From NCBI GenBank assembly GCA_016704465.1, contig JADJAD010000009.1, forward strand, positions 457,799 through 521,798: 64,000 bases of DNA, given 5' to 3'. Origin of the DNA: Gemmatimonadota bacterium. GTDB lineage: Bacteria > Gemmatimonadota > Gemmatimonadetes > Gemmatimonadales > Gemmatimonadaceae. The notes beneath the pieces were generated by a model. The model was not told where the DNA came from. It did no database searches and saw only the letters and a program-made list of their open reading frames with translations. The position numbers were made by a program, and so were the translations under genes. This document shows positions 9,096-19,152 of this stretch, in pieces (the stretch's first letter is position 1; each line of letters opens with the position of its first letter).

Positions 9096-9991
9096 CAGGC
9101 GTCCACCGGGACCCGACCACCCGACAGCGTGGCCAGCCGATGGAAGTACACATCCTCCAGCCCCGGCTCCACCGCCTCGAAGCCGTCGCCCGGATCCGTC
9201 TCGTGGTACACGTGCAGCAGCGTGGCACCGGCGGCCAGCCGGGAGCTGATGACTTCATGGCGAGCGCGATAGGCATCGGCCTGCGCCCGCGGCACCGTGC
9301 GCCGCCAGATGCGTCCTCGTACCTCCTCGAGGATTCGCGATGGCTCGCCCTGCAGCACCACCTGCCCCTTGTTGATGATCGCCATCTGCGAGCAGAGTTC
9401 ACGCACATCCGCCACGATGTGCGTGGACAGGATGACCACCACGTCCTCACCGATATCGGCCAGGAGGTTGAGGAATCGATTGCGTTCGGTCGGGTCCAGG
9501 CCCGCCGTGGGTTCATCCACGATCAGGAGCTTGGGGCTGCCGGCCAGCGCGATGGCAATGCCGAGCCGCTGCTTCATGCCGCCCGAGTACCCACCCACCG
9601 ACTTCTTGCGCACTTCGTAGAGGTTGACCTGGTGCAGCAACGCCGCCACAAGGTCGCGCCGTTCACCAGCCGCCGTCACGCCCTTGAGCGTGGCGAAGTG
9701 ATCGAGGATGGCATCGGCCGGCATGTTGGGATAGAGCCCGAACTCCTGCGGCAGGTAGCCCAGCACCTCGCGCAGGCGATCTGGCTGGGCGAGCACGTCC
9801 AGGTCACGAAACCTGATCGTGCCGCTGTCCGGCGGCTGCAATGTGGCGATCGTGCGCATAAGCGTCGACTTGCCCGCGCCGTTTGGCCCCAGCAGCCCGA
9901 ACATGCCCGGCGGGATGGTCAGCGAGACGTCGGACAGGGCCCGCACGCCGTTGGCGTACGTCTTGGAGAGACCATCGATGACCACGGTCAT
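9095..9991 (-). CDS. ABC transporter ATP-binding protein
   Basis: 298 residues from the ATG at 9991, placed directly before the conserved MTVVIDGLSKTYANGV. Walker A GPNGAGKST has its Lys at residue 41, the signature YSGGMKQR lies near 135 and Walker B LLIVDEPTAGLDP near 156, followed by the His switch (STHIV). It is the nucleotide-binding subunit for the permease/peptidase fusion encoded immediately downstream and overlapping by one base. An in-frame extension to 10087 is open but lacks family similarity. Confidence 0.92.
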   Translation of the reverse strand: MTVVIDGLSKTYANGVRALSDVSLTIPPGMFGLLGPNGAGKSTLMRTIATLQPPDSGTIRFRDLDVLAQPDRLREVLGYLPQEFGLYPNMPADAILDHFATLKGVTAAGERRDLVAALLHQVNLYEVRKKSVGGYSGGMKQRLGIAIALAGSPKLLIVDEPTAGLDPTERNRFLNLLADIGEDVVVILSTHIVADVRELCSQMAIINKGQVVLQGEPSRILEEVRGRIWRRTVPRAQADAYRARHEVISSRLAAGATLLHVYHETDPGDGFEAVEPGLEDVYFHRLATLSGGRVPVDA

Positions 9992-10380
9992 TGCGCAGGC
10001 GGAGAGGGACGAGGAGGCGGCTGGACGATCGCGGTTGTGTGCAGCAGGCCGGACGGATAATCCCACGCCGCGACGACCGTTCCGCAAGGCCGTCCGCCAA
10101 GTCCAGCGATGACCGCTGCCGACTGGTCGCGATGGGGCGGTCCGTGCTCGTGCCGTCGTCCGCTCTGATCTCCAGCGGTCGCTCGCGTTTGTGTAGATTC
10201 ACGCCTATGCTCTCCCCGGGGGCTGGCCATCCGGTGTGCGCCCCTCGGCAGACGGCGAGCGCGTGGATGGTGGGGGGGGCGATGCGTGGCTCGACGAAAC
10301 CGCGGACGACCAGCCAGAGCTTTGTCCCAACCATCCCGGACTCTCGTCCCGATTTACTGACTCCTCACCACTTCGAGCGC
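9992..10380. other. divergent intergenic region, no gene seen
   Basis: 389 bases between the ABC transporter start and the ECF sigma factor start. It should hold promoters for both. I see no convincing ORF, repeat or hexamer pair. Confidence 0.5.
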
Positions 10381-10992
10381 ATGGACACGAACATCGCGGC
10401 GCTCCTGCGTGATGTCGAATCGGGCGATGGAACCGTCGCGGATCGCCTCTTCGCCGCGCTGTACGACGACCTCCATCGACTGGCCGAGCGACAGTTGGGA
10501 CGCAATGGCGGCCACCTGACCCTTGGCACCACGACACTGCTGCACGAGGCCTACATCAACATCGCCGGCCGATCGGGTCCCTCGTTCCCCGATCGCGCGC
10601 ATTTCATGGCCTACGCTGCACGAGCCATGCGCGGGTTGATCATCGACTACTGCCGCAACCACCGGGCGCAGAAGCGAGGGGGGGAGTTCCATATCACCGC
10701 CATCGACGACGCGATGCCGATTGCCAGTGCGGAGCCTGACAGCGTGAACCAGCTCGAAGAACTCGGCGAAGCGCTCGAGGGGCTCTCCAGACTCGATCCG
10801 CCGCTGGCCGAACTGGTGGACTTGCACTTCTTCTGCGGTTTCGGGTTCGGCGAGATCGCCAGCATGCGCGGCGTTTCCGAGCGCACCGTGCAGCGCGACT
10901 GGCGAAAAGCGCGCCTGTTGCTGCATCGCGTGATGCAGGACGATCCTGCGGACGCGGGGTCCGACCGTGGTGCCGAGGAGATCGACCGCTAG
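10381..10992 (+). CDS. ECF-type RNA polymerase sigma factor
   Basis: 203 residues from the ATG at 10381 (MDTNIAALLRDVESGDG). Region 2 is recognisable in LYDDLHRLAERQL, the HEAYI stretch and the AHFMAYAARAMRGLIIDYCR segment. Region 4 carries a helix-turn-helix (GFGFGEIASMRGVSERTVQRDW). It matches the TIGR02999-like ECF group that is typically encoded beside Ser/Thr kinases. The kinase locus follows 294 bases downstream on the same strand, so the sigma factor is likely controlled by, or co-acts with, that kinase. Confidence 0.9.
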   Translation: MDTNIAALLRDVESGDGTVADRLFAALYDDLHRLAERQLGRNGGHLTLGTTTLLHEAYINIAGRSGPSFPDRAHFMAYAARAMRGLIIDYCRNHRAQKRGGEFHITAIDDAMPIASAEPDSVNQLEELGEALEGLSRLDPPLAELVDLHFFCGFGFGEIASMRGVSERTVQRDWRKARLLLHRVMQDDPADAGSDRGAEEIDR

Positions 10993-11286
10993 GACGGTTC
11001 GTCGATCGCGACGCGTGTCGCCGTACCCGGTTCGCTGGAGTCCCTTGGCCATCGCGGCCAAAACCGCGCACCAGTCGTGTCGCGTTTTCCCGACCAATTC
11101 CGATCTACGGAGGAAAGGGGGGCGGATCAGCGCGGTCTCTCGAGCACTTTGGCGTCCTGTACGAAACAGTGGGCGCGTTCCTCGCTCGGCACTTGGCGAC
11201 GGAGGCCCCCGAGGTGATTCTGGTGGAGACCGTGATGGCCGAGGTGGCATAGGACGACCGGCCACCAATTCTCGAGCACCCCACTC
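10993..11286. other. intergenic region with a short coding-like remnant
   Basis: Between sigma factor and kinase. Bases 11139-11252 read as 37 codons ending in TAG (LEHFGVLYETVGAFLARHLA, then TEAPEVILVETVMAEVA) with protein-like composition but no start codon that I can defend. It may be the tail of a decayed or frameshifted small gene. Confidence 0.3.
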
Positions 11287-13931
11287 ATGTCATCGCTGTC
11301 CAAGTCCCTGTACGCGCGACTCAGCCCGCTGCTCGATGAGGCGTTGGACCTGCCACCCGAGGAGCGAACGCAGTGGCTCGGTGACTTGCAGCGCGAAAGC
11401 GCGAGCGTGATGCAGGCACTCGGCGAAATTCTGCTCTCGGGTGACACGTGGAAGGGGGGCGGTCCCGAGCCATCGGGTTCGCTGCCTCCGCTACCGCCGC
11501 TGGCGCCGCTGCTCGAGCGCGAACCGTCGCTCGTCGGTGTTCGTATCGGTTCATGGATACTCGAACGGCCAATCGGGCATGGTGGAATGGGCAGCGTGTG
11601 GCTTGCCACACGGGCCGACGGCAGCTTCGAGGGATCGGCAGCCGTCAAGCTCCTGAACCTCTCGCTGATCGGACGCGGGGGGCTCGAGCGTTTTCGTCGA
11701 GAGGGGACCGCACTCGCTCGGCTCGCGCACGTCAACGTCGCGCGTCTGCTCGACGCCGGTGTCAGCGATCTCCGGCAACCGTTTCTCGTGCTCGAGTACA
11801 TCGACGGTGAGCCGATCGATGCCTACGCCAAGCGCGCAACTGCGAGCGTCGAACAGCGCGTGCGCCTCATGCTGCAGGTGCTCGCGGCGGTCGGGCATGC
11901 GCATGCCAACCTGATCGTGCATCGCGACCTCAAGCCGTCGAACGTGCTGGTCACCCGCGACGGCACGGTAAAGCTGCTCGACTTCGGCATCGCGCGCCTC
12001 CTCGCCAGCGAAGAAGGCGCGACAAACCTGACGGAACAGGGACACCAGGCGTTGACACCGGCCTTCGCGTCGCCCGAGCAGTTCCGTGGCGACCCGATTG
12101 GTCCGGCGTCGGACATTTACAGCGCGGGTGTGATGTTGTACTTGCTGCTGACGAACCGTCACCCGACCGCCGCGGGCGCACGCACCAGCGCGGAGTACGC
12201 GCAGGGGGCGCTGCAGCAAGAGCCCGCACCCACGGGGCTCGGTGATCTCGATGCCATCCTGCGAAAGGCCCTGCGCAAGCTTCCCGGCGAGCGGTACGAG
12301 ACCGCCCTGGCGATGGCCGATGACCTGCGTCGCTGGCTGAACCATGAACCGGTGTCGGCGCGTCCGGATGACTGGGGCTATCGTGCCGCCAAGTTCGTGC
12401 GACGATACCGCACCGGGATTGCCATCGCCACGGTGGTCGCTTCCGCGTTGATCACCGCGACGGCTGTGTCCTATCGACAAAGGGTCGAGGCCGAGCGGCA
12501 ACGTGGCATCGCCGAGCGCAACTTCCGCACCCAGGAAGGATTTCTTGCGGCGGCGCAGGTTCTCGCCAGTGACACGCCGGGGCCAGACGGCCAACCGCTT
12601 GATGCACGCGGACGACTGCTGCACGCTGTCGACGTTGTAGCGCGACAGTTCAGCACCGATCCCCGTACCGTCGCGCTGGTGATGACGGATTTGGGCGGAC
12701 AGTTGTTCGAGAACGGCGACGTCGCTGGCTCACTCGCGTTGCTGGAGCGGTCACGAAACATCGCGCTCGGCGCGGGAGAGTTCGACGTCGCGGCGGCAAT
12801 CTCGTGCACGCGCGCAGAGAACTTCCTCCGCAATCGGGCCGTCGACTCTGCGCGAGTGGCGATTGCAGAAGGACAAGCTGCGCTGACACAGATTGGGCCG
12901 AACGCGAAGGCGTACCTGTGCCTGCAGGCCGAAGGCGACATCGCGGCGCTGGACAACAACAGCGAACGGGCGATCGCACTCCTGAAGCAGGCGGTCACGG
13001 TGTTTGACGAGGCGGAGCGCCTCGAAGGTGCATCGAGACGATCGCTCAATCGACTCGCCATCCTGAACAGTCTCGGGCTTGTCATCCAGCAGGCAGGACG
13101 GCCGCGAGAAGCACTCGAGCTCCAGCGCACGATTGTCGCTGACGTCGATGCGATGGGGTATCAGGGAACGCTGATCCTGCCAAACGTCGCGGCGCCCATG
13201 TCACGCATGTTCTTCGACCTCGGCGAGATGCAGGAGGGGTGACCACATTTCGGGCCATCGTGCACCGCGCCGAACAGCAGGACAGCGCTGGAACCGTGGC
13301 CCCGTATCTCGCCCATGTGTACGCGCAGATCCTGCTGCGGGCGGGCCAGGGCGATTCGGCGAGCCGGTGGGCTGCGCTAGCGGCGCAGGGCTCCCTTGGG
13401 GAGAATGCGGCGGTCACCAATGACATCAACACGGCGTGGGCCGCACTGGAGGGACGGCGCATGGGGGAGGCCACCACTCTCATCGCCCGCGCTGGTGTCC
13501 TGTATCCGTGGCATTGGCTCACACGCGAGTGGCTGCGCCAGCGCCTAACGTATGACACCGGCGATTCAGTGGCGTCCGTGAGGCGCCTCACCATCGCCAT
13601 CGACTCCCTGTGGCCCGACGCCTCCATTCCGCGGGCATTCTTCATTTTTCCGCTACTCACGCTTGGCGAGTGGCGTTTGGCTGCGGGCGATATGCAGGGC
13701 GCGGACTCACTGGCCACACGGGTACGCGCGCTGGCGATGGTGGATTCGATGGCAATGACACGAAGTGCGATTGTCGGTCATGCAGACTTCCTGCATGCCC
13801 GTGCGCAGCAGGCCGGTGGTGATCAGGTCGGCGCGACCCGCACGGCGGAGCGTGCGGTCATCGCGTTGTCCGCCGGGTATGGAGCGACACATCCGGTGAC
13901 GGTGGCTGCGCGAGCGTTTCTGCGGCGGTAG
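11287..13931 (+). pseudogene. Ser/Thr protein kinase with TPR-like tail, one frameshift
   Basis: The kinase reads from 11287 to a stop at 13240-13242 (651 residues). The glycine loop is IGHGGMGSVW, the Lys of AAVKLL is near residue 120, HRDLKPSN near 213, DFGIARL near 233, with SPEQ and a membrane helix near 376-393. The rest is helical and TPR-like, and the same domain continues in another frame from about 13239 (VTTFRAIVHRAEQQ) to 13931. Restoring one base in the GGGG run at 13235-13238 joins the two into about 880 residues, a usual length for this kinase-TPR type. This may be a sequencing slip or a true lesion that leaves the kinase domain intact. It is the partner of the ECF factor at 10381. 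Confidence 0.82.
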
Positions 13932-14519
13932 CTGTCGTGGACGAAGCGGTTGTTTGCGGAGCCGTTGCAGGCCAGGCGGCGTGTCGAGACGCTCAACCAG
14001 CGACCGCCAGTGCATTCGGTGAACGCCCGTAGGCGCGCACGGTGTTTCCCGCGTGGGCGATCCCTCGCCGTCCAGCGCGACAGCCAGTCTGGCTCCTGCG
14101 TGGTCACGCTCGTCGAGCGCAATGCCGGATATCTGGCAAGCGGCCTGGGCGCCGAAGCAGCGCATGGATCGTGCTTCCTGGTGACGCTGCCGGCCCGATG
14201 AGGCCGCTGCCACCACAGGAGGGCGGACGCCCGGCATCGACGTAGCAGCTGTCGGGCCGTCGCCACGTGCCGTACCCTAACGCGCGCCCCTTAGACCGCT
14301 TGCTGCGGCACGTTAGCACGAACGGTTCAAGCAACACGAGAGATCTGGTCGGTGTTCGTCGGGAGATGCCCGACCCGCTGTGAGCGATGTCCTCATTGGC
14401 ACGCGGGTGTCGTGCGGCAACTTTGAACGCACGCGCGTTTCGCCGCGTCACTTGCGCGATCGGGGACCCGTTCGGGCCGCGCGCAATCAGCGACACCATA
14501 CCTTCATCTATTGGTTCTC
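13932..14519. other. intergenic region, nothing firm seen
   Basis: 588 bases between the kinase locus and the outer-membrane protein gene. Short open frames exist on both strands, but none has a recognisable domain, good start or protein-like bias. The promoter of the 14520 gene should be near its right end. Confidence 0.4.
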
Positions 14520-15143
14520 ATGCGCACACTATCCGCCGCTCTGCTCCTGGGGAGCCTGACCTTGGCGCCGCTCACCCTGTCCGCCCAAGCGAGTCCGGAC
14601 CGCTCGCGCTGGTCACTCGAGGCCACGACCGAGGCCGCCGTGCCCATGGACAAGCTCGGCGTTGCCGATCTCTCGACGGGGTTCGGACTTGGTTTCAACC
14701 TGCGGATGCGGTTGCAGCCGCACCTCTTCGCCTACGCCGGGTGGGAGTGGCATCGATTCGAGAGCGATGAGCTGATCGTCGGCGAGACGAGCCACGCGGA
14801 GGATACGGGGTACACGCTCGGCCTGCGCTTCGAGCACCCGTTCAAGGGTGATGCCGTTGCCGGGCGGGCACGCGCGTCCGGCGCCGGTTACTGGCTGCGC
14901 CTCGGTGCCCTCGTCAACCATATCGAAATCGAGAACGAAGACGGCGACATCGTGAGCGATACGAAGCACGGGCTGGGCTGGGAGGGCGGTGCAGGGCTCT
15001 CGCTCCCGCTGAACAATCGTCTCGCGCTGACACCGGGGGTACGGTACCGCTCCCTGTCCCGCGACCTCACGCTCGGTGCGACGACGCGGTCGGTCACGCT
15101 GGGATATGTCACGGCGGGCGTTGGGTTGGCGCTCACCTTCTGA
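14520..15143 (+). CDS. outer-membrane beta-barrel protein
   Basis: 207 residues from the ATG at 14520, which gives a clean signal peptide ending in LTLSAQA. The mature protein is a series of alternating amphipathic strands (GFGLGFNLRMRLQPHLFAYAG, TGYTLGLRFEHPF, YWLRLGALVNHIEIE) and ends in LGYVTAGVGLALTF, a classic C-terminal aromatic barrel signature. It is probably a small, 8-strand-class outer-membrane protein of the OmpA/OmpW-like porin superfold. Function unknown. It is followed after 13 bases by the nitroreductase-like gene. Confidence 0.75.
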   Translation: MRTLSAALLLGSLTLAPLTLSAQASPDRSRWSLEATTEAAVPMDKLGVADLSTGFGLGFNLRMRLQPHLFAYAGWEWHRFESDELIVGETSHAEDTGYTLGLRFEHPFKGDAVAGRARASGAGYWLRLGALVNHIEIENEDGDIVSDTKHGLGWEGGAGLSLPLNNRLALTPGVRYRSLSRDLTLGATTRSVTLGYVTAGVGLALTF

Positions 15144-15156
15144 GGAGCTGCGTGCC

Positions 15157-16194
15157 ATGCGAGCGCGCTATGCGAAGGCCGTTGCCCACACCTGGCGACG
15201 GGGTGATGCAGCGGATCTGACATCCGATCCGTTGGAGCTGGTGCGCTACGCATGTCTCGCGGCCTCGAGCCACAACACGCAGCCGTGGTCGTTTGAGCTG
15301 GACCGCGACGTGGTACTCATTCGCCCGGACTTTTCTCGCCGGTGTCCGGCGGTCGATCCGGACGATCATCATCTCTACGCAAGCCTCGGCTGTGCCGCCG
15401 AGAATCTGGTGGTCGCGGCGCAGGCCTCGGGCCGATCGGCCGAGGTAAGCTACGATCCCGCGTCGACTGGAGTCCGTATCGCGTTAGGTGAGGACGGGCC
15501 GAGCGGATCACCACTGTTCGAGGCCATGTTTGCGCGGCAATGCACGCGCACGGTCTACGACGGCAGGGCACTCTCCCCGTCCGAGTTGCGCGCACTCGAA
15601 TCGCTCCCGCAAGAGGAAGGCGTCTCGCTCCTGTTGCTGCGGTCCGAGCAGCAGAAGCGCGCGGTGACTGACTTTGTCCTCGAGGGGAACCGCGTGCAGT
15701 TCGCTGATCCTGCGTGGGCGGCGGAGCTCCGAGCCTGGATCCGGTTCGATGCGCGCACGGCGGAGCGCACCGGTGACGGGTTGTACGGGCCGGTGATGGG
15801 CAATCCCGACGTCCCGCCGTGGTTCGGCCGTCTGGTCATGAAGATGTCCTTCTCGGCCGACGCGCAGAACCGCACGGATCATCGCAACATCGATAGCTCC
15901 GGCGCGATCGCCGTGATCCACTCCGCGGGGAATGATCCTCAGCACTGGATCTCGGCAGGGCGGTGCTACGAGCGGCTGGCACTGCAGGCCGCGGCGCTCG
16001 ACCTGCGGACCGCTTTCATCAATCAACCCGTTGAAGTGAGCCATCTGCGCGCGCAACTCGCGCAGTACCTTGGGATCGGGAACCGCCGCCCCGACCTCGT
16101 CATCCGGATCGGTCATGCACCGCTCGGTGTCCGGTCGCTGCGGCGCCCGCCCGCGGAGGTGTTGGTCGCGGGGCGACCGGAGCACGTGCCGTGA
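15157..16194 (+). CDS. nitroreductase-family (Acg-like) flavin oxidoreductase
   Basis: 345 residues from the ATG at 15157, chosen because GGAG lies 9 bases upstream. The N-terminal CLAASSHNTQPWSFEL is the typical FMN-contacting segment of nitroreductases (SxHNTQPW), and the C-terminal half has RCYERLALQAAALDLRTAF, matching the second conserved block. Length and spacing suit the long Acg-like branch rather than the ~200-residue NfsB type. Predicted cytosolic NAD(P)H- or FMN-dependent enzyme; substrate unknown. Its stop overlaps the next GTG start (GTGA), starting a coupled run of three genes. Confidence 0.8.
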   Translation: MRARYAKAVAHTWRRGDAADLTSDPLELVRYACLAASSHNTQPWSFELDRDVVLIRPDFSRRCPAVDPDDHHLYASLGCAAENLVVAAQASGRSAEVSYDPASTGVRIALGEDGPSGSPLFEAMFARQCTRTVYDGRALSPSELRALESLPQEEGVSLLLLRSEQQKRAVTDFVLEGNRVQFADPAWAAELRAWIRFDARTAERTGDGLYGPVMGNPDVPPWFGRLVMKMSFSADAQNRTDHRNIDSSGAIAVIHSAGNDPQHWISAGRCYERLALQAAALDLRTAFINQPVEVSHLRAQLAQYLGIGNRRPDLVIRIGHAPLGVRSLRRPPAEVLVAGRPEHVP

Positions 16195-16730
16195 CCGCGC
16201 GCCTGGATATGGCGGTCGCGACGCAATTCGTCGCGCGCCTGCATGCTGCCGTCAACGCCCACGACGCCGAGGGAATCGCGGCGCTCTGCTCCGAGGACGT
16301 CGAGTGGAATGATCCTGCGGCCGCGCGACCATTGCGCGGGCGCGCGGAGGTCGCGGAGTTCCATCGGCTGGGGATGTTCCGCGCGCTGCCCGATGTGCGC
16401 ATTGAGGTGACGGACGGGCCCTACCTCCTGATGGATGGATCGGGCATTGCGGTGCGTGCGACGATCGCCGGCACGATGAGCGGCCCACTCCATCCGCCGG
16501 GATTCGCGGCCACCGGCACGCGGGTGGAGTTCCAGACCGCAGAGTTCTCATTGATCCGCGACGGATTGCTGGTGCGCCACACCGTCATCCTGAACATGCT
16601 CGAGCTTGCACGGCAGATCGGCGCCTTTCCCGACTCCGGCAGCCTTGGCGAGCGCGTCGGCGTGGCGGTTCAGCATGCGAGCGCGAGCGTGATGCGGCGG
16701 CGTGCACGACGCCAGTCGCGGGGGAGGTGA
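16191..16730 (+). CDS. SnoaL/NTF2-like protein
   Basis: 179 residues from a GTG overlapping the previous stop. The segment FVARLHAAVNAHDAEGIAALC followed by EDVEWNDP, RGRAEVAEFH and a C-terminal beta region (VEFQTAEFSLIRDGLLVRHTV) is the standard SnoaL-like fold, a cone-shaped pocket used by many small-molecule enzymes and polyketide cyclases. The specific reaction cannot be assigned. Its stop overlaps the next start (GTGA at 16727-16730), so it is translationally coupled to the M23 peptidase gene. Confidence 0.75.
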   Translation: MTARLDMAVATQFVARLHAAVNAHDAEGIAALCSEDVEWNDPAAARPLRGRAEVAEFHRLGMFRALPDVRIEVTDGPYLLMDGSGIAVRATIAGTMSGPLHPPGFAATGTRVEFQTAEFSLIRDGLLVRHTVILNMLELARQIGAFPDSGSLGERVGVAVQHASASVMRRRARRQSRGR

Positions 16731-17785
16731 ACCCTCGTATGGTGTACTGGCTCCTGGTCCTCCAGTTGGTCGTACCAACCGCGCTGCTGCTCGCGCTGGC
16801 CGTCGCGCGCGTGCCCAGTCGTGCCGCATGGAGCGCCGGCTTCGCTGCAACGACTGCCGTGCTGGTCCTCTTGGCACTAACCGGACTGTGGATCGTCCCG
16901 CCAGCGTGGACATTGATGCTGTACCTGCTCGGGTGGGTCGCCGCCGCCTGGTTGGGCGTGCGCCGGTGGTCGACCCTGGCGACGCGTCCCCGCTCTCGTG
17001 GTGAGTGGATCGCTGTCGTGTCGGCCATCGCGCTCACCGTTTTTGCGGTACGCGAGTCGCTGGGCGCGTGGCGAGGACGTGAGCGACCTGAGGAGGCCGT
17101 CGTGGCGCTGGCGTTCCCTCTGCGCGACGGCCGCTACCTGATCCTCAACGGCGGTGATGACGTGCGGATCAACGCGCACCTGAAGACACGCGACGCGTCC
17201 GTGCCGCGCTTCGCTCGCTGGCGCGGCAATGGCTACGCGGTGGACATAGTCGCACTGGACCAGTTTGGCGCACGAGCGCCGGGACTGCAGCCGACCGAGA
17301 ATGTCGACTACGAAATCTTCGGCCGCGAGGTGATTGCCCCCTGCGAGGGCGTAGTGATCGCCATGGTCGATGGCCTGCCGGACATGGCGCCTCCCCAGCA
17401 CGACACGGCGGGACGCCTCGCGGGCAATCACGTGGTGCTGGACTGTGACGGCTACCATGTGCTGCTCGCACATCTGCGTAAGGGTAGCATCCGCGTGCGC
17501 CACGGGGAGCCGGTGGCCGAGGGGCAGCTCCTGGCGCAGGTCGGCAACTCGGGGGGGGCTGATGAGTCGCACCTGCATATCCACGTGCAGCGCCCGGGCA
17601 CGGTGAGCGAACCGTTCAGCGGAGCGCCGGTGCCTGCGCTCTTCCAAGGACACTTCCTGGTGCGAGGGCAGGCCGTCAGCGTCGAGCGCGATGGGACACT
17701 TCGTGTGTCACATGCCGCGCTGGCGTGGCCGCGGCGCACCGCCGCAGATGTGCACGCGAAGCGCACATCAGGAGCACGTGGATGA
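16727..17785 (+). CDS. membrane-anchored M23-family peptidase (LytM-like)
   Basis: 352 residues. Four hydrophobic segments in the first ~125 residues (VYWLLVLQLVVPTALLLALAV, VLVLLALTGLWIV, LMLYLLGWVAAAWLGV, WIAVVSAIALTVFAV) are followed by an extracytoplasmic M23 domain: YAVDIVALDQFG, EVIAPCEGVV, GNHVVLDC, LLAHLRKGS and ESHLHIHVQRPG, with HLHIH supplying zinc ligands. The usual first-ligand motif HxxxD is replaced here by YAVDIV, so catalytic competence is uncertain. M23 enzymes cut peptidoglycan cross-bridges or serve as inactive scaffolds. Coupled to the SnoaL gene upstream. Confidence 0.78.
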   Translation: MNPRMVYWLLVLQLVVPTALLLALAVARVPSRAAWSAGFAATTAVLVLLALTGLWIVPPAWTLMLYLLGWVAAAWLGVRRWSTLATRPRSRGEWIAVVSAIALTVFAVRESLGAWRGRERPEEAVVALAFPLRDGRYLILNGGDDVRINAHLKTRDASVPRFARWRGNGYAVDIVALDQFGARAPGLQPTENVDYEIFGREVIAPCEGVVIAMVDGLPDMAPPQHDTAGRLAGNHVVLDCDGYHVLLAHLRKGSIRVRHGEPVAEGQLLAQVGNSGGADESHLHIHVQRPGTVSEPFSGAPVPALFQGHFLVRGQAVSVERDGTLRVSHAALAWPRRTAADVHAKRTSGARG

Positions 17786-17825
17786 TCGACTCACGAGGAA
17801 GGCTGGAGCAGCGCGGGAGGGCGTC

Positions 17826-18944
17826 ATGGCGGCACGCCGCAGAACGCGACGCGTCACGTTGATCGGGCTGTCCGTCGCGCTGGGATCCGTCCTGCTGGGA
17901 CTCGGCATCCTGTTCATGCTTAGTCCGGGACGACCGGAACCACTTCGGGATGCAGACGGGAGAGTGATAGCCGGCAGCATCTCCGAGAAGATCTATGTCG
18001 AGATCAATGGCGTGCGACAAGGGATGTTCATCAAGAGCCGGGATCCGTCGAACCCAGTGCTGCTCTTTGTCCACGGTGGCACCGGGATGCCGGAGTACTT
18101 CCTCAACAGGCAGTACCCCACCGGCTTCGAGGACTACATGACGGTGGTCTGGTGGGACCGCCGTGGCGCGGGACTGTCGTACGATGCCACCGCAGCAGAA
18201 GAGACCTTGACCATCGAGCAGTACATCGCCGACACGAGGGCGGTGACGAACTACCTGCGCACGCGCTTCCGGAAGGACAAGATCTACTTGATGGCCCACT
18301 CGGGGGGGAGCATCATCGGCATCCAGGCCGTTGCCCAGGCGCCAGCGCTGTACCACGCCTACATCGGTGTGGGGCAGATGACCTATCAGCTCAAGTCGGA
18401 ACTGTTGGCATTCGAGTATTTGGTCGGCCGCTACCGCGAGGCCGGGAATGACCGGATGGTGCGTCAGTTGGAGGCGTCCCCTCCCACGATGACGGTCCCT
18501 CTGCCTGCCGGGTACATGCGGTTGCGTGACAAGGCCATGCATGAACTGGGCGTCGGCACGACGCGTGACATGAGGTCCGTGATGCGGGGAGTGTTCCTCG
18601 CGTCGTGGCTCACCCCGGACTACACCGTGACAGAGAAGCTGAACATCTGGCGCGGCAAGTTCGCATCCGATGCCCGGCTCTGGGACACGGTCATCGCGAT
18701 CGATCTGACACGCCAGACCACTGCGCTGGCGGTGCCGACCTACTTCTTCCATGGGATCCACGACTACACCGTGTCGTACGCGGAGACCAGGGCGTTTGCG
18801 GGCATGCTGGCGGCGCCGGTGAAGGGGTTCTACACGTTCAATGAATCAGCGCACAGCCCGATGTTCGAGGAACCGGCCAGGGTACGACGGATCATGGTGC
18901 AGGATGTGCTGATCGGGACCAACGCGCTCTCGGACAAGCCGTGA
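17826..18944 (+). CDS. membrane-anchored alpha/beta hydrolase
   Basis: 372 residues from the ATG at 17826 (a GGGAGG-like ribosome site just upstream; the longer in-frame extension to 17691 overlaps the M23 gene and lacks similarity). A single N-terminal membrane helix (LIGLSVALGSVLLGLGILFM) leads into an alpha/beta hydrolase fold: LLFVHGGTGMPEYF (oxyanion HGG), WWDRRGAG, AHSGGS with nucleophile Ser near residue 159, FHGIHDYTV for the acid, and NESAHSP for the His. Lipase, esterase or peptidase activity is possible; the substrate is unknown. Confidence 0.82.
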   Translation: MAARRRTRRVTLIGLSVALGSVLLGLGILFMLSPGRPEPLRDADGRVIAGSISEKIYVEINGVRQGMFIKSRDPSNPVLLFVHGGTGMPEYFLNRQYPTGFEDYMTVVWWDRRGAGLSYDATAAEETLTIEQYIADTRAVTNYLRTRFRKDKIYLMAHSGGSIIGIQAVAQAPALYHAYIGVGQMTYQLKSELLAFEYLVGRYREAGNDRMVRQLEASPPTMTVPLPAGYMRLRDKAMHELGVGTTRDMRSVMRGVFLASWLTPDYTVTEKLNIWRGKFASDARLWDTVIAIDLTRQTTALAVPTYFFHGIHDYTVSYAETRAFAGMLAAPVKGFYTFNESAHSPMFEEPARVRRIMVQDVLIGTNALSDKP

Positions 18945-19152
18945 CGTGAACTGTTGCGAGTGCACGGTCGACGAGGCACATGCAGTGACCATCCGTCGTG
19001 CCCGCTCGCATGCATGTCGCCAGTCAACCGGGCGGAGGGCACCCATCGTCGCTGCGAGGGAGAGCCAGGCGCGCCATACGGGCAAGTGATTCGCCTGTGC
19101 CTCCCACGATCAGCGCAGACTCGACGCCTCGACCTCGGCCTCAGCGGTCACA

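Noticed and set aside
13932..14519. Possible histidine-kinase C-terminal remnant (LGAEAAHGSCFLVTLPAR)
   Set aside because: Only the last dozen residues resemble an HATPase end; no G-box or N-box is present.
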